A DNA stretch of 64,000 nucleotides from Gammaproteobacteria bacterium. Lineage in GTDB: Bacteria > Pseudomonadota > Gammaproteobacteria > Pseudomonadales > Azotimanducaceae. How positions within the stretch are numbered: position 1 is the first letter of the stretch; each line of letters opens with the position of its first letter. The translations under genes were made by a program, and so were the position numbers. The notes under the pieces were generated by a model. The model had not been told where the DNA came from and did no database searches. It saw only the letters and a list, made by a program, of their open reading frames with translations. Below, piece after piece: positions 1 to 8,121 of the stretch. The stretch lies in contig JAPPDJ010000157.1 in NCBI GenBank assembly GCA_028824555.1, forward strand, positions 1-64,000, written 5' to 3'.

Positions 1-7
1 GGGGAGT

Positions 8-35
8 CGAGAAAAGGCGTCCTCGCCTTTTCTCG
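8..35. repeat. perfect 12-bp stem-loop
   Basis: CGAGAAAAGGCG, a TCCT loop, then its exact complement. It resembles the short palindromes scattered elsewhere in the window (REP-like) but may also terminate a transcript from outside the window. No gene is visible in the first 184 bases. Confidence 0.6.
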
Positions 36-184
36 GAGGGGGGGCTGGTCGAATCTTCCGCGTTCCTCGGCAAATTCAACACGCGTGGGGACAGCCCTGA
101 GCTTGTCCCCGCCCGTATTGAAGGCATCGACTAACGAGACGGGGCTGGCCCTTGGTGCGAGCCCACGTTTATATGGCAGAGCCC

Positions 185-1288
185 TTAGCCAAGTGCAGGC
201 GCATAGTAGGGCGTTCGCCGCGATTCGTCGTAGTCCAGGATCGTCAGTCGTTCCATGCGTCGGCGATGCGGCCAGAAGTCCGCGCTGGCGCTGTGCAGGA
301 CGGCGCGGTTGTCCCACATGGCGATGGAGCCCGGCTCCCAGCGGAAGCGGCAGGTGTATTCGAGCCTGCCCTCCTGGTTCTTCATCTCCCGAAGCAGCCG
401 GCGTTCCTCGTCCTCCGGGATTCCATGCTCCGGTGCGAGGCGGCGCACGAAGCCCTGTTGCACGTAGAGCGTGGTGCGGCCCGTCTCGGGATGCGTCCTC
501 GCCACCGGGTGCTGCGACACGGGCGTCTTGCCGTCCATCTGGTGGATGATGGCGCCCTCGTGGATGGCGGTGAGGTGCTGCACCCGCTCCTTGGTCTCCT
601 TCGACAGTCCTTGCCACATGCTGTAGCAGTCGCAGAAGCAGGTGTCGCCACCGATTGGCGGCGCCTCGCGGCACATCAGCACCGAACCCATCGGCGGGCG
701 CTTCTGCCAGGTCGCGTCCGCGTGCCAGTTCGAGGCCGCGCCCGGCACCTTCTCGTCCGAAATCAATACCAGCATCTCCGGCACGCCCTCGATGACCACC
801 GGGTGAGACAGATCGTGGGGCGAGTTTGGCTCGTGTCCCGGCTCCCCGTAGCGCACCCCGATCTCGCCGAAGTGGCTCGCGAACCCCACTTGCTGGCGCG
901 GCGTGAGGTGGTTTTGGTTGCGGAACATGATGACGCGCCGCTCAAGCCAGAGGTTGCGCAGGAACGCCACCATCTCCGGTTCGGCCAGGTCCTTCGCGAG
1001 ATCAATGCCGTGGACCACCGTGCCAATGCTCGGCTGCAGCGGTTCGAGCTTGAGATCGACGCCGCAGACGGTGACAGGCTTGTAGTGCATCGTGCCGATC
1101 GTGGCGGTGACGAGTTCGTCCTGATCCCGAATCTGGGCGACCATTTCCGAACGTGCGCCGTTTGCCCGCGCCCCGGCCACCGCCCCCATCGGCGTCGATT
1201 TCGACGGCGGCTTGCTTGCCAGCGCCCGCTCGGCGCGGCTGACGTAAACGGGATTCTCCTCGATGCTCGTGGCTGCGCTCTCAGACAT
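185..1288 (-). CDS. TauD/TfdA-family Fe(II)/2-oxoglutarate dioxygenase
   Basis: A 367-residue protein of the TauD/TfdA fold, which couples 2-oxoglutarate decarboxylation to oxidation of a small organic substrate in the cytoplasm. The facial-triad HxD lies at H189/D191 (NWHADATW). The distal His lies in DNRAVLHSA near the C-terminus and is followed by an Arg-rich segment that would bind 2-oxoglutarate. The start at 1288 is preceded by GGAGG at good spacing. A longer in-frame start at 1345 adds 19 unlike residues and is less likely. The gene is divergent from the epoxide-hydrolase-like gene. The substrate cannot be told; taurine, aryloxyalkanoates and others are all possible for the family. Confidence 0.85.
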   Translation of the reverse strand: MSESAATSIEENPVYVSRAERALASKPPSKSTPMGAVAGARANGARSEMVAQIRDQDELVTATIGTMHYKPVTVCGVDLKLEPLQPSIGTVVHGIDLAKDLAEPEMVAFLRNLWLERRVIMFRNQNHLTPRQQVGFASHFGEIGVRYGEPGHEPNSPHDLSHPVVIEGVPEMLVLISDEKVPGAASNWHADATWQKRPPMGSVLMCREAPPIGGDTCFCDCYSMWQGLSKETKERVQHLTAIHEGAIIHQMDGKTPVSQHPVARTHPETGRTTLYVQQGFVRRLAPEHGIPEDEERRLLREMKNQEGRLEYTCRFRWEPGSIAMWDNRAVLHSASADFWPHRRRMERLTILDYDESRRTPYYAPALG

Positions 1289-1421
1289 GCTCCCCTCCGT
1301 GGATGGCCTCTGCCTTGCCGGTTGCCTGGACCATCGTACCCCCAACGCCGCGAACTGTGCGGCGCTTCGGTGCGCCGGGCGGGCGCGCTACCATACGCGC
1401 CTCACCTCGCCCGGAGCCAGC

Positions 1422-2390
1422 ATGGCCGACATCACGCATCGCCACATCGAGACCAACAACGTCAACCTGCATATCGCCGAGGCTGGCGAGGGGCCGCTGG
1501 TGGTCTTGTGTCACGGCTTCCCGGAGTCCTGGTATTCGTGGCGGCATCAGATTCCGGTGCTTGCCGACGCCGGGTTCCACGTGGTGGCGCCGGATCAGCG
1601 GGGCTATGGCGACAGCGATGCGCCCGAGGACATCGCCGCCTATTCCATCCTCCACTTGACCGGCGACATCGTCGGGCTGGTGCATGCCTTGGGTGAAGAG
1701 CAGGCGGTGGTGGTGGGCCACGACTGGGGCTCCCCGGTTGCCTGGGCCCTCGCCCAGATGCGCCCGGACATGTTCCGCGCCGTCGTTTCCCTCTCCGTTC
1801 CCTTCATGGGTCGCGGGCCTTGGCCGCCCATCGCCGGGATGCGCCACGCCTTCGGCGACCGCTTCTTCTACCAAATCTACTTCCAGACGCCAGGCGTCGC
1901 CGAACACGAGCTGCAGCACGACATCGGCATGACGATGCGCAAAATGCTCTACGGCGCATCCGGTGCCATCGAGCGCTCCGGCGGCTCGTTTGGCGTGGAA
2001 GGCGCGCCGCCAGCCTCTTCCTACATGCTGGAACGGATGCCCGACCCGGGCGATGCCCTCCCGCCTTGGCTGAGTGCGGAAGACATCGACGCGTACGTGC
2101 AGTCGTTTACGAAATCGGGTTTCCGCGGCGGTCTCAACTGGTATCGCAACATCGACCACAACTGGGTGCTCACCGGGCCCTTCCAAGGCAAGAAGATCGA
2201 GAAGCCGGCCCTCTTCGTGGCCGGCGACCGAGACGTGGTGCCGTTCAACCCCGAAGCCGAGCAGCGAATGCGCGAAGCCGTCCCTGATCTGCGCGACGTG
2301 GTGGTGCTTCCGGGCATCGGCCACTGGACACAGCAAGAAGCACCAGAAGCCGTCAACGAGGCGCTGCTCGGATTTCTTGCATCGCTGTGA
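1422..2390 (+). CDS. alpha/beta hydrolase, epoxide hydrolase-like
   Basis: A 322-residue alpha/beta hydrolase. The N-terminus has HGFPESWYSWRHQ, the HGxP oxyanion motif of epoxide hydrolases. Next comes GHDWGS, where Asp rather than Ser is the nucleophile, as in epoxide hydrolases and haloalkane dehalogenases. A cap domain with candidate ring-opening tyrosines (GGLNWYRN) follows, and the catalytic His lies in GIGHWTQQEAPE. The expected reaction is hydrolysis of an epoxide to a diol in the cytoplasm. The start at 1422 fits the family N-terminus; the upstream in-frame extension overlaps the divergent dioxygenase gene. A haloalkane dehalogenase is the alternative, but HGxP and the cap tyrosines favour epoxide hydrolase. 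Confidence 0.85.
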   Translation: MADITHRHIETNNVNLHIAEAGEGPLVVLCHGFPESWYSWRHQIPVLADAGFHVVAPDQRGYGDSDAPEDIAAYSILHLTGDIVGLVHALGEEQAVVVGHDWGSPVAWALAQMRPDMFRAVVSLSVPFMGRGPWPPIAGMRHAFGDRFFYQIYFQTPGVAEHELQHDIGMTMRKMLYGASGAIERSGGSFGVEGAPPASSYMLERMPDPGDALPPWLSAEDIDAYVQSFTKSGFRGGLNWYRNIDHNWVLTGPFQGKKIEKPALFVAGDRDVVPFNPEAEQRMREAVPDLRDVVVLPGIGHWTQQEAPEAVNEALLGFLASL

Positions 2391-2442
2391 GCGCTGCGAC
2401 GAGCGCGCAAAGTGCCGAGACCGTGCAGCGCCCGCCTAGTGC

Positions 2443-2491
2443 TCCCGCCACACACTTTTTCCGTCCTACACACCGTAGGACATCTCCCACG
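2443..2491 (-). repeat. solo end of the TCCCGACACACAAACA element family
   Basis: TCCCGCCACACACTTT followed by CGTCCTACACACCGTAGGAC and ATCTCCCAC. It matches the left-end region of the complete elements at 10671 and 21884. Only one end is present. GTCCTAC/GTAGGAC can pair as a 7-bp hairpin. It lies between two convergent genes. Confidence 0.55.
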
Positions 2492-2529
2492 CTCTCCTGT
2501 CCGTTTTCCGTCCTTGCAGCGCACGCGGC

Positions 2530-3978
2530 TCATGGCCTTGCATTCCGCGCCGCCGTAAGCGGGCCAAACGCCGAGCCGATCCGACGATCTGCGAAGCGCA
2601 GCGCCCGCACCATCTCTGGGGCGGCGGGGCTACCGGTGGGCAAAGCCGCTTCCGTTAGCCGCAAGGAGAGGAAGCCACCCAACGGATTAGAGCCGCTCAC
2701 GAGGCTTGCGACGGCCTCGTCCTGTTCCTTTCGCTCGACGAAATCGTCGCCATCGCGCCCCAGCGCCAGCGTTCCGTGTTCGCGCAGCTCAAACGGCGTC
2801 ACAGTCCAGCCGCCGCCGGAACGTTGCCCGTCCGCGCTTGCCAGTACCGCCCGCTCCAGGAGGCTGGGACGATAGTCCAGCGCCTCGCCCTCAGCGGCTG
2901 CCCAGCACAGGGGCGTGAGTGGAAAGTCGCCTAGGCCGCGCGTTAGCGTGCCAAGCCCCGCACCGGCGCGGGCATTGAGTTCGGTCGGCAGGAATCCCTC
3001 TTCCGCAAGCACGCCGTCGATGGTGAACGCGCCGCGGTAGTCGACGGAGCTGCGCAGAGCATCGCCCACTCGACGCGCTAGGCTGCGCATGGCTTGCCGG
3101 TCTTCAGGGCGCGGATCGAACCAGTTCGAGCAGCCGGCATAGAGCAGGCGGTCTCCCGCATCGGGACGCAAGACGATCAGCTCCACGGGGCGGAAGACCG
3201 CCACGCCATCCGGGAACACCATGCCGTGGATGCTCGCCGGCACCCCTTCGAGGAACGGCATCACCCGCACCCGGTCGGCGATTGCCGCGAGCGTCTCGAA
3301 GGCCTCCGAGCCATCGTCTCCGGGGCGAACCCAGCGCAGGCCCTCTGCACCCCCGTGCAGGCCCGATCGCGCATCAGCCGCCCACACGGTGCCCATGCCG
3401 CGATCCAGTTCGCGAGCCGCCTTCTGGACTGCGCCGCATTCCGCGGCGACGATGCGCGACGGCGCCCGGCGAACTCCGAGCGTGTCCCAGAAGGCATCGA
3501 TGCGAACCTTGTCCTCGAGGGCTGTCCACGCCGGCGGGCGGTGGGCATAGCGGCGCCGCCCGGCAATCACGTCTGCACCACGTTCGTCCAGCATGAATCC
3601 GCAAAGCGTTCGCGCCATCCGGTCCGGATCCCACGCGTCGATGGCGGCCTGCACCGTCTCCGGAAGCTGCCGCAGGGCGGCCTCGGATCGACGAAGATGA
3701 TCGATGATGCCGTCTCCGCCCGCCGACAGCACGGCCAGCTCCGCCTCTTCCGGCGCCGGCATCTCCCCGGTTCCCCTGCCGTGCGCGAGCAGGAACGGCC
3801 GTTCCGTGCCAAATGCCGCTAGCCCTCGCGCTCGGCTCGCGAGCATCACCGCGAGCCCGCCGACGTGCAGGAACTTCCGGCCGCGAAAGACCGGCGCCAA
3901 GAGGTTGTGGTAGTAGTCGCGCGCCTCCTCGATCACCGGATCAGTCGGGGTTGGCGGTGGCGATGCTGTGGCTTCCAT
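2530..3978 (-). CDS. ATP-grasp family ligase
   Basis: A 482-residue protein that I read as an ATP-grasp enzyme, a class joining a carboxylate to an amine or thiol through an acyl-phosphate. An ALEDKVRIDAFWDTLGV segment starts the ATP-binding lobe, and MPFLEGVPASIHGMVF fits the second lobe. GAFTIDGVL followed by PTELNARAGAGLG resembles the Mg-binding D/E..N motif of ATP-grasp folds. The N-terminal 150 residues are unassigned. The gene stands alone, convergent with the hydrolase gene. The ATG at 3978 lies just after a GAGGAG ribosome-binding site enclosed in a small hairpin, and upstream sits a putative Val/Ile leader peptide, so expression may respond to branched-chain amino acids. Product unknown; a peptide or amino-acid ligase is possible. 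Confidence 0.65.
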   Translation of the reverse strand: MEATASPPPTPTDPVIEEARDYYHNLLAPVFRGRKFLHVGGLAVMLASRARGLAAFGTERPFLLAHGRGTGEMPAPEEAELAVLSAGGDGIIDHLRRSEAALRQLPETVQAAIDAWDPDRMARTLCGFMLDERGADVIAGRRRYAHRPPAWTALEDKVRIDAFWDTLGVRRAPSRIVAAECGAVQKAARELDRGMGTVWAADARSGLHGGAEGLRWVRPGDDGSEAFETLAAIADRVRVMPFLEGVPASIHGMVFPDGVAVFRPVELIVLRPDAGDRLLYAGCSNWFDPRPEDRQAMRSLARRVGDALRSSVDYRGAFTIDGVLAEEGFLPTELNARAGAGLGTLTRGLGDFPLTPLCWAAAEGEALDYRPSLLERAVLASADGQRSGGGWTVTPFELREHGTLALGRDGDDFVERKEQDEAVASLVSGSNPLGGFLSLRLTEAALPTGSPAAPEMVRALRFADRRIGSAFGPLTAARNARP

Positions 3979-3981
3979 GGC

Positions 3982-3996
3982 GGCTCCTCGCGAGCC
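3982..3996 (-). promoter_or_regulatory. hairpin over the ribosome-binding site
   Basis: On the minus strand GGCTC-GCGAG-GAGCC forms a 5-bp stem that includes part of the GAGGAG Shine-Dalgarno, ending 3 bases before the ATG at 3978. It could limit initiation unless opened. Short, so possibly chance. Confidence 0.35.
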
Positions 3997-4027
3997 TTCG
4001 CGGTGCCGGGGCCATGGAACAGGGAAT

Positions 4028-4050
4028 GACCTCCGGCGATCGCGGAGGTC
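4028..4050 (-). promoter_or_regulatory. candidate attenuator hairpin
   Basis: Perfect 8-bp stem GACCTCCG/CGGAGGTC with a 7-base loop, 10 bases after the leader-peptide stop codon and about 50 bases before the ATP-grasp start. Its 5' arm (CCTCCGCG) is also exactly complementary to CGCGGAGG at 4092-4099 inside the leader ORF, so the two pairings exclude each other, as in terminator/antiterminator pairs. The bases after the stem (ATTCCCTGTT) are only weakly U-rich, so it would be a poor intrinsic terminator. Confidence 0.45.
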
Positions 4051-4060
4051 TCTTGCTTGT

Positions 4061-4159
4061 TTAGATGGGCTTGATTGAACCCACAACACGAGCCTCCGCG
4101 CAGTCGTCGCACATGACGACCGCGACCACCACAATGGCAATGCTCGGCTTGGAGTTCAT
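4061..4159 (-). CDS. putative Val/Ile-rich leader peptide
   Basis: A 32-codon ORF, MNSKPSIAIVVVAVV..., with nine consecutive codons for Ile, Ala or Val (residues 7-15). It stops 10 bases before the candidate attenuator hairpin and upstream of the ATP-grasp gene. Runs of branched-chain codons mark the ilv/leu leader peptides (ilvL, ivbL), where ribosome stalling when charged tRNA is scarce prevents terminator formation. Here the segment that would form the antiterminator (4092-4099) begins about five codons after the Val run, a plausible stalling distance. The ribosome-binding site is weak. A chance ORF cannot be excluded. Confidence 0.45.
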   Translation of the reverse strand: MNSKPSIAIVVVAVVMCDDCAEARVVGSIKPI

Positions 4160-4230
4160 CCGCTGCACCGTACCACAAACGCAGTCAGCGCTGCTGTCAC
4201 CCAACAAAACCTTCTCTAGCGCATGTGCAA

Positions 4231-4387
4231 GGCGGGCCTTCGGAGGGAAGGCATTCTGCCTTCCCTGCGCACCGTCAGGTGCGCCGAGCGAGAGGTTCGC
4301 GAAGGAAGGGCGCCTGACGGCGCCAGGGAAGGCAGAATGCCTTCCCTCCGAGAACCGTCCCATCGCCAAGTCCGATAGACGGCTAGC
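4231..4387. repeat. paired REP-type palindromes (BIME-like)
   Basis: Two 23-base hairpins in inverse orientation, AGGGAAGGCA-TTC-TGCCTTCCCT (4244-4266) and AGGGAAGGCA-GAA-TGCCTTCCCT (4325-4347). They enclose GCGCC-rich inverted segments. The unit opens with GGCGGGCCTTCGG and closes with AAGTCCGATAGACGGCTAGC. The same architecture occurs at 7252-7406 and partly at 27888-28100. It lies between the helicase stop and the leader peptide. Confidence 0.7.
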
Positions 4388-4484
4388 GAGGCTCCATCAG
4401 GGCGCGCCGGGACAAAGCCCGTCCCCTTCAAGCCGCAAATACAAGGAAGGCCGCATCGCTGGCGGCGGAGTTGGTAGAGCTTCC

Positions 4485-5888
4485 CTATCCGGCTTTGGCC
4501 CCCGCTGGCGGCTGCCAGTGTTCGTGGGTAAAGCGGTGCCCGAGGCCCCGCTCGATCTGCCGCCACTTGCGGGCTTCGTCGGGCGTCACGAACGTAATCG
4601 CCTCGCCGCTTCTGCCCATGCGGCCGGTCCGTCCAACCCGGTGGGTGAACAGTTGCTGGGAGTCCGGCAGGTCGTAGTTCACCACCTGATCCACGCCTTC
4701 GATGTCGAGACCGCGGGCCGCCACGTTGGTGGCGATCAGCACGGGCGCGGCGCCGGAGCGGAACTCTGACAGCACGCGTTCGCGGGCGTTCTGCTTGAGG
4801 TTGCCCTGCAGCGCGCCGACCTCGTAGCCGAGGGATCCGAGCTGGCGAGCGAGCTTCTTCACGCCGTGCTTGGTCTTGCCGAACACGACGACGGATCCAG
4901 CGCGGTCGTCGAGCAGCGTCCTGAGCGCTTGGATCTTGTGGGGCTTCTCGATGGCATAGACGGTGTGGTCCACCGTGGGCGGCGCCTGCAGATCGGTGTC
5001 GATCTCAACGTTCGTTGGCGCGCGCAGGTGCTTCTTCGCCGTGTTCGCAACCCACTTCGGCATGGTGGCGGAGAACAGCGCCGTCTGCCGTTGCCGGGGC
5101 GTTCGCTCGAGGATCGCCTCGACGTCGCGGGCGAAGCCCTTGTCGAGCATTTCGTCCGCCTCGTCGAGCACCAACATCCGCACACTACCGAGTTCCAGAT
5201 TGCCCTGGCGAAGATGATCGAGTGTGCGACCAGGCGTGCCAACGACGATGTGCGCACCACGCGCCAGTGCCGCGTGTTCCGGCCGGATGGATCGACCGCC
5301 GTACAGCGTTTGCACCCGCAGCCCCTTCTTGGCCGCCACGGTTTCGACGACGGAGGCGACCTGAATGGCTAGCTCCCGCGTCGGTACGAGAATCAGGCCC
5401 TGCACTTGTCGAAGCGAGGGATCGCCTTGCTCAACCAAGGGCACAGCGAATGCCAGCGTCTTTCCCGATCCCGTACGGGCCTGCCCCATCAAATCCCGCC
5501 CCGACAGGAGCAAGGGAATGGACTGTTCCTGAATGGGCGTCGGTTCGGTGATGCCCATTCCTGCGATGGCGGCTCGCGTCGTCGGGCTGAGGCTCATTCC
5601 CGGAAACGCGGCGCCCGACTCCCCCGCGCCCTCAGACAAGGCTTCCGTTGGCGCCAGAGCTTCGTCTGGCCGCGGGTCGGCCGACTGAGGCCGGGGCATA
5701 CGCCGTCGGCCTTGAAAGCACGGCCGGCAATACGCGGGCCGGCCCGACGCGGGACGAAACGGAACGGTCGTCCGAGTGTCGCATTCGGCGCACACGATCT
5801 CGTGTTCGCGCCGACGGCCATTGCCGGAGCGCTTTTTCGAGCGAGGGCGGTCGCGCCTCGCGGTGGCTGAAACAGATTGCATGGGCAT
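4485..5888 (-). CDS. DEAD-box RNA helicase with N-terminal CxxC-x17-CxxC zinc ribbon
   Basis: A 467-residue ATP-dependent RNA helicase. In order: a basic N-terminus; CAEC-17 residues-CRPC, exactly the spacing of the CxxC-x17-CxxC domain, probably a Zn site; a linker; then the helicase core. The core has the Q motif (PTPIQEQSIP), motif I (ARTGSGKT), Ia (PTRELAIQ), Ib (GTPGR), II (DEAD), III (SAT), V (ATNVAARGLDI) and VI (HRVGRTGRMG). It lacks the long C-terminal extension of DbpA/CsdA-type enzymes. The start at 5888 has AAGGAG 11 bases upstream. A second ATG follows two codons later. It is divergent from the enolase-superfamily gene. A role in ribosome assembly or RNA turnover is likely but not shown here. 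Confidence 0.9.
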   Translation of the reverse strand: MPMQSVSATARRDRPRSKKRSGNGRRREHEIVCAECDTRTTVPFRPASGRPAYCRPCFQGRRRMPRPQSADPRPDEALAPTEALSEGAGESGAAFPGMSLSPTTRAAIAGMGITEPTPIQEQSIPLLLSGRDLMGQARTGSGKTLAFAVPLVEQGDPSLRQVQGLILVPTRELAIQVASVVETVAAKKGLRVQTLYGGRSIRPEHAALARGAHIVVGTPGRTLDHLRQGNLELGSVRMLVLDEADEMLDKGFARDVEAILERTPRQRQTALFSATMPKWVANTAKKHLRAPTNVEIDTDLQAPPTVDHTVYAIEKPHKIQALRTLLDDRAGSVVVFGKTKHGVKKLARQLGSLGYEVGALQGNLKQNARERVLSEFRSGAAPVLIATNVAARGLDIEGVDQVVNYDLPDSQQLFTHRVGRTGRMGRSGEAITFVTPDEARKWRQIERGLGHRFTHEHWQPPAGAKAG

Positions 5889-6108
5889 AGAGAAACGGAC
5901 TCCTTGTCCGAGCGAATCGAGTGACTCAAAAAGGGGAAGTGACAGATGCAGCGCGCCGAATCGACGGCCTGCTTGGAGTATCACGATGCAGCCGAGAGGC
6001 CGCGCAAGCCGAGATTGTCTCACATCACCCGCCCAATCGCAGGTCGATTCATCGGCGGGCCGGGTTCCCGATATGCTGTGCCGCTCACCTAGGCGACGGC
6101 GCAACCCC

Positions 6109-7239
6109 ATGAGCAGAATTGACCGCATCACGATTCAGACCTACCAGTACACGCTCGACAACTCTGGACGCGCATTCACACGGTTCCTTGTCACCATCGA
6201 CACGGACGACGGGCTGTCCGGCAGCTATGCGCCGCACTTTGGCGGCACCCCACATGCCCAGGCACAGGTGGAGGAGATGGCGAGGGGACTCATCGGGGTG
6301 GATGCAGAGCAGCGCGAGCTTGTCTTCGAGCGGCTCAAGATCAGCCACCGCCACTACGACAAGTCTGGCATCTCGGTCATCGACACTGCGCTGTGGGACC
6401 TCGCGGGCAAGAAATACGGCGTTCCCGTCGCGCAACTGCTAGGTGGCTTCCGCGAACGGCTGCCTGTTTATGCAAGCACCACGTCCGGGCAGCCGGGCAA
6501 GGGCGGGCTGGGCAGCGCCGAGGGCTACGCCGACTTTGCCGAGTCCTGCCAGAGCGCCGGCATTCCGGCATACAAGATCCACAGCTTCTTCGACGGCAAT
6601 CCCAAGACCGAAATCGACATCATGACCGCCGTGCGGGAGCGGGTTGGCCAGGACATGAAGCTCATGGTCGATCCCGCCTCTTCCCTCAAGTCGTTCATGG
6701 ACGCCGTGGAGGTGGGCAAAGCCTGCGACGACCTCGGCTACTTCTGGTACGAAGACCCGTACCGCGACGCCTCTTCAAGCGCCGTCGCCCACAAGCGGCT
6801 GCGCGACTTCATCCGCACGCCCATGCTCATCGCGGAACACATCCGAGGATTCGAGCAGAAGGCCGATTTCACCCTCGCCGGCGGCACCGACATCATGCAC
6901 ATCGACCCGGAACTCGACGGCGGCATCACCGGCACCATGAAGCTCGCCCACTTCTGCGACGCCATCGGCATGGAGGTACAACTCCACACCGCCGGCCCCA
7001 TGCACCGCCACTGCATGGCCGCAATCCACAACACCCACTTCTACGAGCTTGGCCTCGTGCGGCCAGACAGCCCTACCAACATGCTCCAGCCACCGATCTA
7101 CGCCGATGGCTACGGCGACGAGGTGGGCAACGTGGGGGAGGACGGCTGCGTCCCCGTGCCTGAGGGCCCCGGCTTAGGCGTAACCTACGACGCGGACCGC
7201 ATCAACAGCGGCGAGGTCGGTAGATTGGAGATTCGTTAG
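6109..7239 (+). CDS. mandelate racemase/muconate lactonizing (enolase superfamily) enzyme
   Basis: A 376-residue member of the enolase superfamily. These proteins have an N-terminal capping domain and a TIM barrel that abstracts the proton alpha to a carboxylate. Barrel-end ligands are visible in order: the Lys of YKIHSF, Asp of LMVDPAS, Glu of WYEDPY, the Glu of LIAEHI, and a His in QLHTAGPM that could be the general base. The substrate is probably a sugar acid or similar carboxylate but cannot be assigned. The ATG at 6109 begins the family-typical N-terminus; the upstream extension is unlike the family. It is monocistronic, followed by a REP-type repeat. Confidence 0.85.
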   Translation: MSRIDRITIQTYQYTLDNSGRAFTRFLVTIDTDDGLSGSYAPHFGGTPHAQAQVEEMARGLIGVDAEQRELVFERLKISHRHYDKSGISVIDTALWDLAGKKYGVPVAQLLGGFRERLPVYASTTSGQPGKGGLGSAEGYADFAESCQSAGIPAYKIHSFFDGNPKTEIDIMTAVRERVGQDMKLMVDPASSLKSFMDAVEVGKACDDLGYFWYEDPYRDASSSAVAHKRLRDFIRTPMLIAEHIRGFEQKADFTLAGGTDIMHIDPELDGGITGTMKLAHFCDAIGMEVQLHTAGPMHRHCMAAIHNTHFYELGLVRPDSPTNMLQPPIYADGYGDEVGNVGEDGCVPVPEGPGLGVTYDADRINSGEVGRLEIR

Positions 7240-7251
7240 CGCCCGAACAAG

Positions 7252-7406
7252 ACGGGCCTTCGGAGGGAAGGCATTCTGCCTTCCCTGGCGCCGACAGGCG
7301 CCTTTCCTTTGTCGGCCCCCGGCCCGTGCGCCTGACGGCGCACGAGGGAAGGCAGAATGCCTTCCCTCCGAAGGCCCCTGCGTCGTCAAGTCCGACAGGC
7401 TGCTAG
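7252..7406. repeat. paired REP-type palindromes, second copy
   Basis: Hairpins at 7264-7286 and 7345-7367 are identical in sequence and arrangement to the pair at 4244/4325. The unit starts GACGGGCCTTCGG and ends AAGTCCGACAGGCTGCTAGC. It fills the space between the enolase-superfamily gene and the RES toxin gene, so it lies between convergent stop codons. Confidence 0.75.
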
Positions 7407-7470
7407 CGCGGAACGAGGGGCGTTTCGGAGGGGAAGGCTCCTGCCTACGCTAGCGCAAGCGCAAGAGAAC

Positions 7471-8121
7471 CTACTCGGTAATCGCCACTCCCGCCTGCTC
7501 CCCAGCCTCGCGCACTTCTCGAAGAAACGAGGCGTCCGCGCCGTCACGGGCACTGATGGCTTGGAGGTCGGCTTCCGTCGCGCGGCCACCGAAGAACAGC
7601 ATCGCCGAGTCCGGGTCGCATCGTCGCGACGTCCAGATCAAACCCTCCACGTCCTCGAATTGATCGTGAATTGCCTTGGCCCAGAGCGCGGTGGCCGCGT
7701 ACTGCGTGGGCGGGCTCCAGACGAGAGCGGAAGCGACTCGCCACCTGAGAAGTCCGGGGGCGCGGAGACTAGCCAGCCGTAAGTCCCGGCGAAGCTGCAG
7801 CACGGTGTGCTGGCGGGCTTCGACGCTGCTTCGCGGTATGGTCTTCCGTCGCGCCTCAAGTGGAACGTCGTGGAACAGCGTCTCGAAAACCGCGGCCTGC
7901 AAGGACGTGGCGGCGTAGAGCGACGGAACACACTCGCCCTGCGCATTCTGAATCGGCGCGAACCGCGATGGCCCGCCCCGACAGGGGTCGAAAGCGTTGC
8001 CGGCGAGTCCAAGCGTGTGTACGCAATGCACCACGGTGCCACCCGCGAGCACGGACATGTTCGGTTCCTCTAGGCTGGCGGGCGGGCTCTGAATGGAGGC
8101 ATCTGGACCTTCATCATCCAT
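7471..8121 (-). CDS. RES-domain toxin
   Basis: A 216-residue protein with a RES domain. The hallmarks are the Arg of SRFAPIQ, then SLYAATSLQAAVFETLFHDV, which carries the Tyr and Glu of the RES active site, and a later Ser-rich segment. RES toxins of RES-Xre systems degrade NAD+ and are held inactive by a cognate Xre-type antitoxin. The ATG at 8121 overlaps the end of the upstream antitoxin-like gene by 8 bases, showing translational coupling. A longer in-frame start at 8223 lies inside that gene and is rejected. The order antitoxin then toxin matches known RES-Xre operons. Confidence 0.8.
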   Translation of the reverse strand: MDDEGPDASIQSPPASLEEPNMSVLAGGTVVHCVHTLGLAGNAFDPCRGGPSRFAPIQNAQGECVPSLYAATSLQAAVFETLFHDVPLEARRKTIPRSSVEARQHTVLQLRRDLRLASLRAPGLLRWRVASALVWSPPTQYAATALWAKAIHDQFEDVEGLIWTSRRCDPDSAMLFFGGRATEADLQAISARDGADASFLREVREAGEQAGVAITE

